A stretch of DNA of 50,470 nt, taken from NCBI GenBank assembly GCA_964448935.1, contig CAYVBE010000008.1, positions 1-50,470 of the forward strand, given 5' to 3'. Made by a program: the position numbers and the translations under genes. Below, piece after piece: positions 16,821 through 24,040 of the stretch; positions within the stretch are counted from its first letter, which is position 1; each line of letters starts with the position of its first letter. Source of the DNA: CAYVBE01 sp964448935. GTDB taxonomy: Bacteria; Planctomycetota; Brocadiia; SM23-32. Under the pieces are notes generated by a model. It ran no database searches. It was not told the origin of the DNA and worked only from the letters and a program-made list of their open reading frames with translations.

Positions 16821-18131
16821 TCAGCCCCCCTCGGAATGTTCTTGCGGGGCCGCGACGGCCGGCGTCGGGCCGGCTTCCTCGGCGGCCTCGCGGAAAAGCT
16901 TCACCGCACAGAATTCCCCGCACATCGAGCAGCGATCCGTCTTCTCCTCGGTCACCAACATGTGGGCGAACGTTTGCGGGTCCAGCGCGTGCTGCACCAT
17001 TCCGTCCCAGTCCCGGTCCGCGCGCAGGCGGCTCATCGTGGCGTCGCGCGCGGCGGCCCCGGGAATACCCTTCGCCACGTCGCCCACGTGGGCGGCGATG
17101 CGGCTGGCGATGACGCCCAGCCGGACGTCCTCCTCGTCGGGCAGGCCCACGTGCTCCTTCGGGGTGACGTAGCACAGGAAATCCGCCCCGTGGGAGGCGG
17201 CCAGCGCGCCGCCGATGGCGCCCACCAGGTGATCGTAGCCCGGCGCGATGTCGGTGGGCAGCGGTCCCAGCACGTAGAACGGCGCCCGATCGCAGTGCTC
17301 TTTTTCCAGGCGCACATTCTGCGGCACCTGATCCAGCGGCACGTGTCCGGGCCCCTCAATCATGACCTGCGCGCCCTGCTGCCGGCAACGGGCGGCCAGC
17401 TCGCCCAGTATCTCCAGTTCGTGGAGTTGGGCCTGGTCGGTGGCGTCGGCGATGCACCCCGGCCGCAGCCCGTCACCCAGGCTCATGGTCACGTCGTATT
17501 CGCGGGCGATGGCCAGGATTTCATCGAAGCATTCGTAGAGGAAGTTCTCCCGCTCGTGGCGCCGCATCCAGCGCACCAGGAAGGACCCTCCCCGGCTGAC
17601 CACGCCCATCAGGCGCTTTTCCAGCAGGGGTATCGCGTCCCGCGTGACGCCGGCATGCACCGTAGCAAAGTCCACGCCATCGCGTGCGTGCCGCTCGAAG
17701 ACCGACAGGAACCCGTCCGCGGACATCAGGCCCGGCCCCCCGGCCTCGATGGCGGCCTGGTAGATGGGCACCGTGCCGACGGGGGCGGGCGATTCCGCCA
17801 TGATGGCGCGGCGCACGGCGTCTATGTCGCCCCCCGTGCTCAGGTCCATCACCGTGTCCGCCCCCGCGTGCAGGGACACGCGGAGCTTGGACAGTTCCTT
17901 CTCCAGGTCGCTCCTGTCCGGCGAAGTGCCCAGGTTGGCGTTCACCTTGGTGCGCAGCCCCTCGCCCACGCCGATGGGCCGCAGGCCGGTGTGCCGGCGG
18001 TTGGCGGGGATGACCACCAGCCCGTCGGCGATCCTCCGGCGCAGAGACGCGGGGTCCAGGCCCTCGTCCCGAGCGACCTGGTTCATCAGCCGTGTGGTCT
18101 CGCCGCTGCGGGCGCTCTGCAACTGCGTCAC
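16821..18131 (-). CDS. thiC: Phosphomethylpyrimidine synthase, short form
   Basis: 436 residues, the compact ThiC found outside proteobacteria. Conserved blocks are VNANLGTSPDRSD, MDLSTGGDIDAVRR, TVHAGVT, EGPGHVPLDQV and YVTPKEHVGLP. The C-terminal cluster motif is CSMCGEFC (CX2CX3C), the spacing I associate with short ThiC proteins. This radical SAM enzyme converts aminoimidazole ribotide to the thiamine pyrimidine. The GTG start at 18131 has GGGAG nine bases upstream. The leader of about 70 bases shows no thiamine-box sequence. Confidence 0.95.
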   Translation of the reverse strand: MTQLQSARSGETTRLMNQVARDEGLDPASLRRRIADGLVVIPANRRHTGLRPIGVGEGLRTKVNANLGTSPDRSDLEKELSKLRVSLHAGADTVMDLSTGGDIDAVRRAIMAESPAPVGTVPIYQAAIEAGGPGLMSADGFLSVFERHARDGVDFATVHAGVTRDAIPLLEKRLMGVVSRGGSFLVRWMRRHERENFLYECFDEILAIAREYDVTMSLGDGLRPGCIADATDQAQLHELEILGELAARCRQQGAQVMIEGPGHVPLDQVPQNVRLEKEHCDRAPFYVLGPLPTDIAPGYDHLVGAIGGALAASHGADFLCYVTPKEHVGLPDEEDVRLGVIASRIAAHVGDVAKGIPGAAARDATMSRLRADRDWDGMVQHALDPQTFAHMLVTEEKTDRCSMCGEFCAVKLFREAAEEAGPTPAVAAPQEHSEGG

Positions 18132-18210
18132 TGTCTCAATCTCCCGCGGTCTCGGTAACTCTGCGATGGCCTGCGGCAGTCAATCTGCCGGTTTCAAGCC
18201 GTACATCCCG

Positions 18211-18239
18211 ATTATACCCGGGGGCATCCGGCAAGACAA
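18211..18239 (-). promoter_or_regulatory. Promoter of thiC-nadA
   Basis: On the minus strand TTGTCT (18239-18234) and a perfect TATAAT (18216-18211) are spaced by 17 bases, placing the start near 18204. Confidence 0.5.
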
Positions 18240-18274
18240 ACCGTCGCCCGTCCGCCGAACGCCACTTCCCTGCC

Positions 18275-18304
18275 TTGACGCTAACTTCTCCACTGCGCTA
18301 TCAT
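18275..18304 (+). promoter_or_regulatory. Promoter of the ABC exporter gene
   Basis: TTGACG (18275-18280) and TATCAT (18299-18304) are spaced by 18 bases; the coding start is about 40 bases below the predicted start point. Confidence 0.5.
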
Positions 18305-18350
18305 TGCGGTTGTCACCCGTTCCACTTTAGCCCGACTTGCGGGCCCGACC

Positions 18351-20294
18351 ATGGCTGAGACGAACCTCAAACGGGACATCGAACAAGCGTGGAGGTTCTA
18401 CGGCTATGCCATGCCTTACTGGAAACAGATAGTCGCGGCGATGGTTGCGATGGTCCTTGCCACGGCTCTGAGCGCAAACATCATGGTTCTCTTGAAACCG
18501 GCCATCGATGTGTTGCAGGCCCGAGAGCGGCAGACGGATGTCGCCGCTGAATCTGGGGAACAGCACAGGCCGGTTGACCCGGTGACTTCGACCAAGAAGC
18601 GGTTCCAAGACTGGTTCACAAACCTGCCCGGCATCAGCCATGCGCGGCAGTGGCTATATTCGGGAAACACCCTGGCCAGGATTGCCCTTGTCTTTGCGGT
18701 TGGCATCGCCCCCCTGCTGGTGGTATCCAATTTCACCTATCAATATATCCACCGTCGGGTCGTCTGGCGGATCATGGCCGATTTGCGCGCTGCGGTTTTT
18801 GACCGGCTTTCATCGCTCTCGCTGCAGTACTATGCCACACACCGCACGGGTGAACTGGTCAGCCGATTGACCAACGACATCTCGGCCACCCAGCAGGCTC
18901 TCAAACTTATCTTTGGCAAACTCCTGAAAGCGCCGTTCATGCTGGTGGTTTTCCTGGGGCTTGCCGTGTGGTTTAGCTGGCATCTCACGCTGGTGGCTTT
19001 GGTCTGCCTGCCTGTCATGGCCCTCCTGCAAGGCCGTTATGGGGGGCGGCTACGTCGCCATAGCCAGAAGAATCTGGCCCTATTGGGGGATGTGACTGAC
19101 GCTATTACCCAGATGCTGCAAGGAGTCCGGGAGGTAAAGACGTTTCAGGGGGAAAAGAGGGAAGGAACTCGCTTTCGGGATTACACGCGCCAGCAACTGA
19201 GGCGTGCTTTTAAGCTGGTACGCACGCGCGCCTGGGCCGATGCGCTGCCCGACCTGCTGCTGGCGGAGATGACGGCCTTCACCGTCTGGCTGGCTGGCTG
19301 GCTGGTCAGCACCGGAAGACTGGACGTGACGTCTCTGTTCCTGTGCGTGGGATGCCTTGCATTAACCTCTACTCCCATACGCCACCTGGTGAAATCGTAT
19401 AACGGCCTTCAGGAAAGCATGGGGGGCGTAAAGCGGCTATTTGAACTGCTGGATACCGCTTCTGAGATTCAGGAAGCACCCGACGCGATCGTGCTGACCG
19501 ACGTGCGCAAGGAGGTCCAGTTCGACGGTGTCTGGTTTGCTTACGACGACGAACCAGTGCTCCGGGACATCAGCCTGACCGTGCCCTGCGGAAAGACCTA
19601 TGCCATCGTGGGCGAGACAGGGGCCGGCAAAAGCACTTTGCTTGATCTCATCCCCCGGTTCTACGACGTGGACCGTGGGGCAGTCAGAGTGGATGGTGTG
19701 GACGTGCGGCGATTCACGCTGGAGAGCCTTCGCAGTCACGTGGCGATCGTCGGCCAGCATCCCTTTCTGTTTAACCGCACCGTTGCGGAGAACATACGCT
19801 ACGGCAAACCAAACGCCGACGACTCGCAGGTGATCGCCGCCGCACGGGCGGCCAACGTCCATGAGTTCATAACCCGCCTGCCCGAGGGCTACGAGACCAT
19901 GGCGGGCGAGCGGGGCAGCCGCTTCTCAGGCGGGCAGAGGCAGTGCATCACCATCGCGCGGGCCATCCTCAAGAACGCCCCCATCCTGATCCTGGACGAA
20001 GCCACCAGCAACCTGGACGCCGAGTCCGAACTGCTGGTGCAGAGGGCCCTGCAGAACCTCATGGAGGGCCGCACCACGCTGGTGATCGCCCACCGGCTCT
20101 CCACCGTGCGCCACGCGGACCAGATCGTGGTGCTCAAGGCGGGCCGCGTCATCGAGATGGGCACGCACGACGGGTTGCTTGATCGGGGCGGGGAGTACGA
20201 ACGCCTCTACCGGATGCAGTTCCTGGAGACCCCCGACGGCCCGGTGCAGGCCGCGCCGCCGGGCCCCACGCACACGGAAAGGGAAACCGAATGA
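18351..20294 (+). CDS. MsbA-like ABC exporter (fused membrane and ATPase domains)
   Basis: 647 residues. An N-terminal six-segment exporter membrane domain (about 20-340) has the coupling region YYATHRTGELVSRLTNDI. The ATPase follows: Walker A GETGAGKS at 421-428, signature FSGGQ at 525-529 (leucine replaced by phenylalanine), Walker B LILDEAT with D549/E550, and the H-loop in VIAHRLST. Such half-transporters dimerise and flip lipids, lipid A precursors or peptides. An unusual insert around residues 55-85 (AESGEQHRPVDPVTSTKKRF) lies in the first periplasmic loop. The stop overlaps the next gene's ATG, so the small downstream protein is probably a partner. The 5' half is noticeably less GC-rich in third positions than the 3' half. 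Confidence 0.9.
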   Translation: MAETNLKRDIEQAWRFYGYAMPYWKQIVAAMVAMVLATALSANIMVLLKPAIDVLQARERQTDVAAESGEQHRPVDPVTSTKKRFQDWFTNLPGISHARQWLYSGNTLARIALVFAVGIAPLLVVSNFTYQYIHRRVVWRIMADLRAAVFDRLSSLSLQYYATHRTGELVSRLTNDISATQQALKLIFGKLLKAPFMLVVFLGLAVWFSWHLTLVALVCLPVMALLQGRYGGRLRRHSQKNLALLGDVTDAITQMLQGVREVKTFQGEKREGTRFRDYTRQQLRRAFKLVRTRAWADALPDLLLAEMTAFTVWLAGWLVSTGRLDVTSLFLCVGCLALTSTPIRHLVKSYNGLQESMGGVKRLFELLDTASEIQEAPDAIVLTDVRKEVQFDGVWFAYDDEPVLRDISLTVPCGKTYAIVGETGAGKSTLLDLIPRFYDVDRGAVRVDGVDVRRFTLESLRSHVAIVGQHPFLFNRTVAENIRYGKPNADDSQVIAAARAANVHEFITRLPEGYETMAGERGSRFSGGQRQCITIARAILKNAPILILDEATSNLDAESELLVQRALQNLMEGRTTLVIAHRLSTVRHADQIVVLKAGRVIEMGTHDGLLDRGGEYERLYRMQFLETPDGPVQAAPPGPTHTERETE

Positions 20295-20497
20295 ACGCCT
20301 CCCAACTGCTGGCCTGGCTGGTCTGCCTGTTTCTGGCCTTCGGCGCCGCCGTGCTCAGCGTCCATAACAGCTTCAAGCTGGCCGCGCTGGAAGACCAGTT
20401 CGAAAGAACCGAGCGCGTGGCTGCCGAGCAGACGGTCGTGCTGAAGGAATTGCGGGACCTGCTGCAGCACATGTCCGGCGAATCCGGCGACCAGTAG
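20291..20497 (+). CDS. Small single-span membrane protein coupled to the ABC exporter
   Basis: 68 residues, family not recognised. A hydrophobic span (about residues 5-25) is followed by an amphipathic, coiled-coil-like stretch (KLAALEDQFERTERVAAEQ). The ATG overlaps the ABC exporter's stop in an ATGA junction, a strong sign of co-translation. It could be a regulatory or stabilising subunit of that exporter; this rests on context only. A hairpin terminator follows 30 bases later. Confidence 0.7.
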   Translation: MNASQLLAWLVCLFLAFGAAVLSVHNSFKLAALEDQFERTERVAAEQTVVLKELRDLLQHMSGESGDQ

Positions 20498-20525
20498 CCC
20501 CCCCCCTCGGGCACCGAATAGAAGA

Positions 20526-20559
20526 CCGGGCAACCGCCCTGGAGAAGGTGGCTGCCCGG
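20526..20559. terminator. Bidirectional hairpin between convergent genes
   Basis: CCGGGCAACCGCC (20526-20538) pairs with GGTGGCTGCCCGG (20547-20559) with one mismatch and one wobble, closing an eight-base loop. It sits midway between two convergent genes. The plus strand continues GAAAA rather than a T run, so Rho-independent strength is uncertain. Confidence 0.5.
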
Positions 20560-20596
20560 GAAAACATGGCACGTGCCTGTTAAGAATAACCCCGGC

Positions 20597-21079
20597 TCAG
20601 AAGTGCTCTTCCTTGTACTCGGCGAAGTCGGTCACGTGCTGGCGCTCTTCGGCAATTATATCGTCCAGCAGCGGCTGCTCGTTCTCGGGGATGAACTGCA
20701 GCATCTCGTGGTAGAACAGCAGCGTGTTGCGCTCCAGTTCCATGGCCGTCTCCACGGCCTCCCGATCGTCCGCCTGGCGCTCGGCCAGGTCCGTGCCATC
20801 CTGCCCGGCGGGGAAGATGCGCCCCTCGGTCAGGTAGGACATGTAGGACTCGTACTCGCCGGAGTAGGACTCGCCGGTCGGCTCGTAGTCGCCCACGCGG
20901 TCTCGCAGGTGGCGGAATTTCTGCTCGTGCTCGTCCTCCATTTCGGCGACTTCGAGGGCGAACTCACGCAGGTCGTCCGAATCCGTGTTGTCGGCCAGAG
21001 CGCGGTAGAAGTTGGCCCCGGTCTGTTCCTCGCGGATGGCAATGTCAATCAGTTCACGTGCCGAAAACAGCTTCACCAT
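20597..21079 (-). CDS. Rubrerythrin/ferritin-like diiron protein
   Basis: 160 residues, nearly all helical. The two expected metal pairs are visible: REEQTGANFY with EMEDEHEQKF, and ELERNTLLFYHEM with EERQHV, giving the E...ExxH pattern of ferritin-like diiron domains. There is no C-terminal rubredoxin domain. Relatives act in peroxide or oxygen detoxification in anaerobes and microaerophiles, which fits the ferredoxin-dependent enzymes nearby. It is convergent with the ABC exporter pair, and a CTGGAGGGA ribosome site precedes ATG 21079. Confidence 0.82.
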   Translation of the reverse strand: MVKLFSARELIDIAIREEQTGANFYRALADNTDSDDLREFALEVAEMEDEHEQKFRHLRDRVGDYEPTGESYSGEYESYMSYLTEGRIFPAGQDGTDLAERQADDREAVETAMELERNTLLFYHEMLQFIPENEQPLLDDIIAEERQHVTDFAEYKEEHF

Positions 21080-21202
21080 CGTCGTCCCTCCAGGCGCGCA
21101 AGTAAGTGTGGCAGCACCCCATCAACGTCCCGTTCATGTTACCGAAAAGCCCCAAGCCCTGCAACGGCATCGCGGCGCGCGGCGCCGCAATCCTCCGTTT
21201 CG

Positions 21203-21232
21203 TTCAACACGACCCCGGTGATGGGCTATAAT
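21203..21232 (+). promoter_or_regulatory. Probable promoter of ricT
   Basis: A perfect TATAAT at 21227-21232 is preceded at 18 bases by TTCAAC (21203-21208). The -10 is strong and the -35 weak. Confidence 0.4.
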
Positions 21233-21276
21233 GGTAGGTGTGCAGGGCAGAGACGACTGAAGGAGGCCTTGAGGGC

Positions 21277-22071
21277 ATGGCAACAGCGGTGGTACGCTAC
21301 GGAGCGATGGGCACGCGGGGACGGTTCAACGCCCCCGACGGCGCCGTTGCGCCCGGCCAGAACGTGGTTGTGCGCACCCCGCGGGGCGTCGAGTGGGGCG
21401 AGGTGGTGCAGGTGCGCAAAGACGGCACCGCGGACGAAACCCCCACGGGCGAGCTGCTGCGCAAAGCCACGCCGGAGGACTACGAGAAGCAGAACGAGAT
21501 CACCGACCGGCTGGAGACCAAAGAATACCAGTTCTGCAAGAAACTGATACGCGAGCACGACCTGCCGATGAAGCTGCGCGGGGTGGAGCATCTGTTCGGC
21601 GGGCACAAGCTGATTTTCTACTTCATTGCGGACGGCCGGGTGGATTTCCGCGGGCTGGTGCGCGACCTGGCGAAGCAGTATCGCATGCGGATCGAGATGC
21701 GCCAGATCGGCGTGCGGGATGAGGCGCGCCTGCTGGGCCTGGTGGGCCCGTGCGGCCACGAGCAGTGCTGCCGCCGGTTCCTGGCCAACCTGAAGCCGGT
21801 GCCCATGAAGCTGGCCAAGGACCAGAAATCCACGCTGGACCCGGCCAAGATCAGCGGCAGTTGCGGGCGGCTGAAGTGCTGTCTGCGCTTCGAGGAGATG
21901 CAGTACCGCGAGATGAAGCGCAACCTGCCGCGCCGCGGCACCAAGGTGCGCACCAAGGGCGGTTCCGGCACGGTGGTGGACTACGACATACTCAGCCAGC
22001 AGGTGCTGGTGGAGATGAAAGAAGGGGGAACGCAGAGGTTTCCCGTCTCCGAGGTGGAGACGGAGCAATAA
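21277..22071 (+). CDS. ricT: PSP1/RicT-like iron-sulfur regulatory protein
   Basis: 264 residues. PSP1-domain hallmarks are VVRTPRGVEWGEVV near the N-terminus, RVDFRGLVRDLAKQYRMRIEMRQIGVRDEAR, and the paired cysteine clusters GPCGHEQCC and GSCGRLKCC that in Bacillus RicT hold iron-sulfur clusters within the RicAFT complex governing mRNA processing. A C-terminal KOW-like segment (RRGTKVRTKGGSGTVVDYD) follows. RicA and RicF are not visible here. AAGGAGG precedes ATG 21277; the open frame's earlier start at 21238 overlaps the promoter and was rejected. Confidence 0.87.
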   Translation: MATAVVRYGAMGTRGRFNAPDGAVAPGQNVVVRTPRGVEWGEVVQVRKDGTADETPTGELLRKATPEDYEKQNEITDRLETKEYQFCKKLIREHDLPMKLRGVEHLFGGHKLIFYFIADGRVDFRGLVRDLAKQYRMRIEMRQIGVRDEARLLGLVGPCGHEQCCRRFLANLKPVPMKLAKDQKSTLDPAKISGSCGRLKCCLRFEEMQYREMKRNLPRRGTKVRTKGGSGTVVDYDILSQQVLVEMKEGGTQRFPVSEVETEQ

Positions 22072-22079
22072 GGCAGAGC

Positions 22080-22108
22080 TTGACATGGGCTGTAAATGGG
22101 CATACACT
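22080..22108 (+). promoter_or_regulatory. Near-consensus promoter of a 59-residue ORF
   Basis: TTGACA (22080-22085, perfect) and TACACT (22103-22108) are spaced by exactly 17 bases. Predicted start is near 22115, about 42 bases above ATG 22157. It begins only nine bases after the ricT stop. Confidence 0.65.
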
Positions 22109-22156
22109 TAGCCGATGTCGGGAGGGGCCGTACAGAGGACTCTGAAAGGATAAGCC

Positions 22157-22336
22157 ATGCGCCCACGAACTCTGGGGAAGATCGTAATCGCCGTGCTGTG
22201 CGTGATGAGCCTGTTGACGGCGCTCATCTTTGCCATAGACAGCGGTGAAGGCGAGGTGTACCGGATAGGCAGAGCGGTGACCTACGCAATCATGTCGGTT
22301 ACGTTCGCGGTGGCGTACCGGTACGTCGAAGACTGA
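22157..22336 (+). CDS. Small two-span membrane protein
   Basis: 59 residues beginning MRPRTLGKIVIAVLCVMSLL. Two hydrophobic spans (about residues 8-27 and 42-54) are linked by a charged, acidic loop (DSGEGEVYR); the positive N-terminus favours an inward start. AAAGGA lies six bases before the ATG and a strong promoter lies upstream, so it is very likely translated despite its size. No family is recognised. It is convergent with the gapped gene to its right. Confidence 0.65.
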   Translation: MRPRTLGKIVIAVLCVMSLLTALIFAIDSGEGEVYRIGRAVTYAIMSVTFAVAYRYVED

Positions 22337-22355
22337 GCCGGCGCGGCCCGCCCGA

Positions 22356-22850
22356 TCACTCCTGCTGCTCGTCGCCGGTCTCTGGACCGTCGGTCCCCTG
22401 ATCCTCCGACTGTTCGCGTTCTTTTTCCGGGGCCTCGTCGCGGTTCAGTTGCGCAAACAGGGGCTCCACCGTGATGATGTTGTCCCGCGTCTGCCGTGCA
22501 CCGGGCGGCGGGGACTTCGGACCGTTGCCGCGCCTCGACGGAGTGTCGGAGAACCCGTACAGTATCTCCTGCTGAATGGCCTCCAGGGTGGCCAGCACGG
22601 TGCTTTCCACGCTNNNNNNNNNNNNNNNNNNNNNNNNNNNNNNNNNNNNNNNNNNNNNNNNNNNNNNNNNNNNNNNNNNNNNNNNNNNNNNNNNNNNNNN
22701 NNNNNNNNNNNNNCCCTTCAGCCCCCCGCCCAGCCGGCGTATCCGCTGCCAGAAACGCTTCACCGGCACCATGAAGATCAGGCAGTAGAGCGCGATGATC
22801 AAAGACGAGCAACTCAAGACCGTCAGGATAACAACCTTGGCTGTGGACAT
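22356..22850 (-). CDS. Membrane-anchored hypothetical protein, interrupted by an assembly gap
   Basis: The N-terminal 45 residues (22850-22714) contain one hydrophobic span (VVILTVLSCSSLIIALYCLI) followed by a basic cytoplasmic stretch (PVKRFWQRIRRLGGGLK). The C-terminal part (22613-22356) is polar, with a coiled-coil-like segment and a low-complexity acidic tail rich in E, D and Q. The 100-N run hides the middle and its true length is unknown, so it is not proven that both sides are one gene in one frame. It follows the 76-residue membrane protein gene by 13 bases with a ribosome site (GAGGGAG) inside that gene's stop, so they form an operon. Confidence 0.55.
   Translation of the reverse strand: MSTAKVVILTVLSCSSLIIALYCLIFMVPVKRFWQRIRRLGGGLKXXXXXXXXXXXXXXXXXXXXXXXXXXXXXXXXXXSVESTVLATLEAIQQEILYGFSDTPSRRGNGPKSPPPGARQTRDNIITVEPLFAQLNRDEAPEKEREQSEDQGTDGPETGDEQQE
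22614..22713. other. Assembly gap of 100 N
   Basis: Exactly 100 unknown bases, the usual scaffold placeholder. Real length is unknown. It falls in a coding region between a transmembrane N-terminus and an acidic tail. Confidence 0.99.
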
Positions 22851-22863
22851 GTTGGTGTCTCCC

Positions 22864-23094
22864 TCAGGATTCCTCGTCTCCGCCGGTGAACGCGCGGTGG
22901 ACCCGGATCATGCGGCGCACAAACACGAGGGCCATCACGATCAGCACCACCACGAGCCCCACCTGCGCCCACAGCTCGTCCCGGAAGAAAACCGTCAGCA
23001 CGAACAGCGGAATCAACGCCAGAAGGATCAGCGCATCTTCCAGGTAGATATGCGTCTTCGAAGAACCACTCTCCCGGTCGGGAGGCTCCTGCAT
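22864..23094 (-). CDS. Small two-span membrane protein
   Basis: 76 residues. A polar N-terminus (MQEPPDRESGSSKTHIYLED) precedes two hydrophobic spans, ALILLALIPLFVLTVFF and VGLVVVLIVMALVFV, and a basic tail ending RVHRAFTGGDEES. ATG 23094 has GAGGGG six bases upstream and is preferred to the longer open frame from 23175, which would run through the promoter. No family is recognised. It is first in a two-gene operon with the gapped membrane protein. Confidence 0.62.
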   Translation of the reverse strand: MQEPPDRESGSSKTHIYLEDALILLALIPLFVLTVFFRDELWAQVGLVVVLIVMALVFVRRMIRVHRAFTGGDEES

Positions 23095-23174
23095 AAGCGA
23101 CCCCTCGGGCGGACGGAAACTCGGGCACAGCCCATAGTGTAATCCGGCATCGGTTGGACGAACCGCACCGCGCA

Positions 23175-23209
23175 CGGCTATATTGTAGCCGCCGAACCCC
23201 GAATGTCAA
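23175..23209 (-). promoter_or_regulatory. Strong promoter overlapped by an inverted repeat
   Basis: On the minus strand TTGACA (23209-23204, perfect) and TACAAT (23187-23182) are spaced by 16 bases. A perfect inverted repeat CGGCTA-N5-TAGCCG (23175-23191) covers the -10 box, a likely repressor site. Confidence 0.62.
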
Positions 23210-23260
23210 CGCGGACGCCGTGCGGACGGTCGGCGGGGTTTTTCCATACCGGAGGGAGAC

Positions 23261-24016
23261 ATGAGCCGAACGGAGAAACTGCACCGCTTCCTGGCGCCGC
23301 CCGGCGGCGGGCCCGGCGACACCGTGCGGCTGGCCCCGGACCAGAGCCGCCACATGGCCGTGGTGCTGCGGCTGGAGACCGGGGACCGGGTGCGCGTCTT
23401 CACCGGTGAAGGTGACGAGTTCCTGGCCGTAATCGAGGCGGCCGACGCCGAGGGCGCCCGCGTGCGCCTGCTGGAGAGCGCGGACGGGGGCGCCGTGCGT
23501 CGGCTGGTTCTGGGTTTCGCCTTGCCGCCCCGCGGGCGTGCCGGTATGCTCGTGGAGAAGACCACGGAACTCGGCGTCTCCACACTGCAACCGCTCGTCT
23601 CAGAACGAGTGCAGGGCTACCAGGAGCGCAAGGCACGGTCGCAACTGGACCGCTGGCGGCGAAAGGCGCGCGACGCGGCCCGGCAGTCGGAACGGACCAC
23701 GGTGCCGGAAGTCCGGGAGCCGCTGACGGTGGAGCGTTTTTTCGAGGATTGCGGCGGATCGGTGCGCCTGATGGCCTGCGCCGGCGCCACCCGGCCCGTC
23801 TGGTCCGCGCTGGAGGAGGTCGAGGACTGGTCCGCCGGCGCCGCCCTGGCCGTCGGTCCGGCCGGCGGTTTCACACGCAGGGAGCGCGTGCTGGGCGAGC
23901 AGGCGGGCTTCACGCCCGTCTCGCTCGGGCCGAATATCCTGCGGGTCGAGACGGCGGCCGTCACCATGTTGGCGGCGGTGGTCTTCCGGATGGAAGTTTG
24001 TGCGGACTCAGAGTAG
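23261..24016 (+). CDS. rsmE: 16S rRNA (uracil-1498-N3)-methyltransferase
   Basis: 251 residues. N-terminal PUA-like domain (HRFLAPPGG...HMAVVLRLETGDRVRVFTGEG) is followed by the SPOUT trefoil knot with AVGPAGGFTRRER and SLGPNILRVETA, the RsmE S-adenosylmethionine-binding signature. It modifies U1498 of 16S rRNA in the assembled small subunit. GGAGGGAG precedes ATG 23261. Monocistronic in appearance, but the beta-CASP nuclease starts 24 bases after it on the same strand. Confidence 0.93.
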   Translation: MSRTEKLHRFLAPPGGGPGDTVRLAPDQSRHMAVVLRLETGDRVRVFTGEGDEFLAVIEAADAEGARVRLLESADGGAVRRLVLGFALPPRGRAGMLVEKTTELGVSTLQPLVSERVQGYQERKARSQLDRWRRKARDAARQSERTTVPEVREPLTVERFFEDCGGSVRLMACAGATRPVWSALEEVEDWSAGAALAVGPAGGFTRRERVLGEQAGFTPVSLGPNILRVETAAVTMLAAVVFRMEVCADSE

Positions 24017-24040
24017 CGGCACTGCAAACACGGAGAGAGC

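Noticed and set aside
16050..18158. 702-residue plus-strand open frame
   Set aside because: Antisense to nadA and thiC, both unmistakable. No recognisable protein segment.
18132..18240. Thiamine pyrophosphate riboswitch before thiC
   Set aside because: The leader is only about 70 bases and lacks the CTGAGA and ACC-TGATCT-type conserved blocks of the thiamine box.
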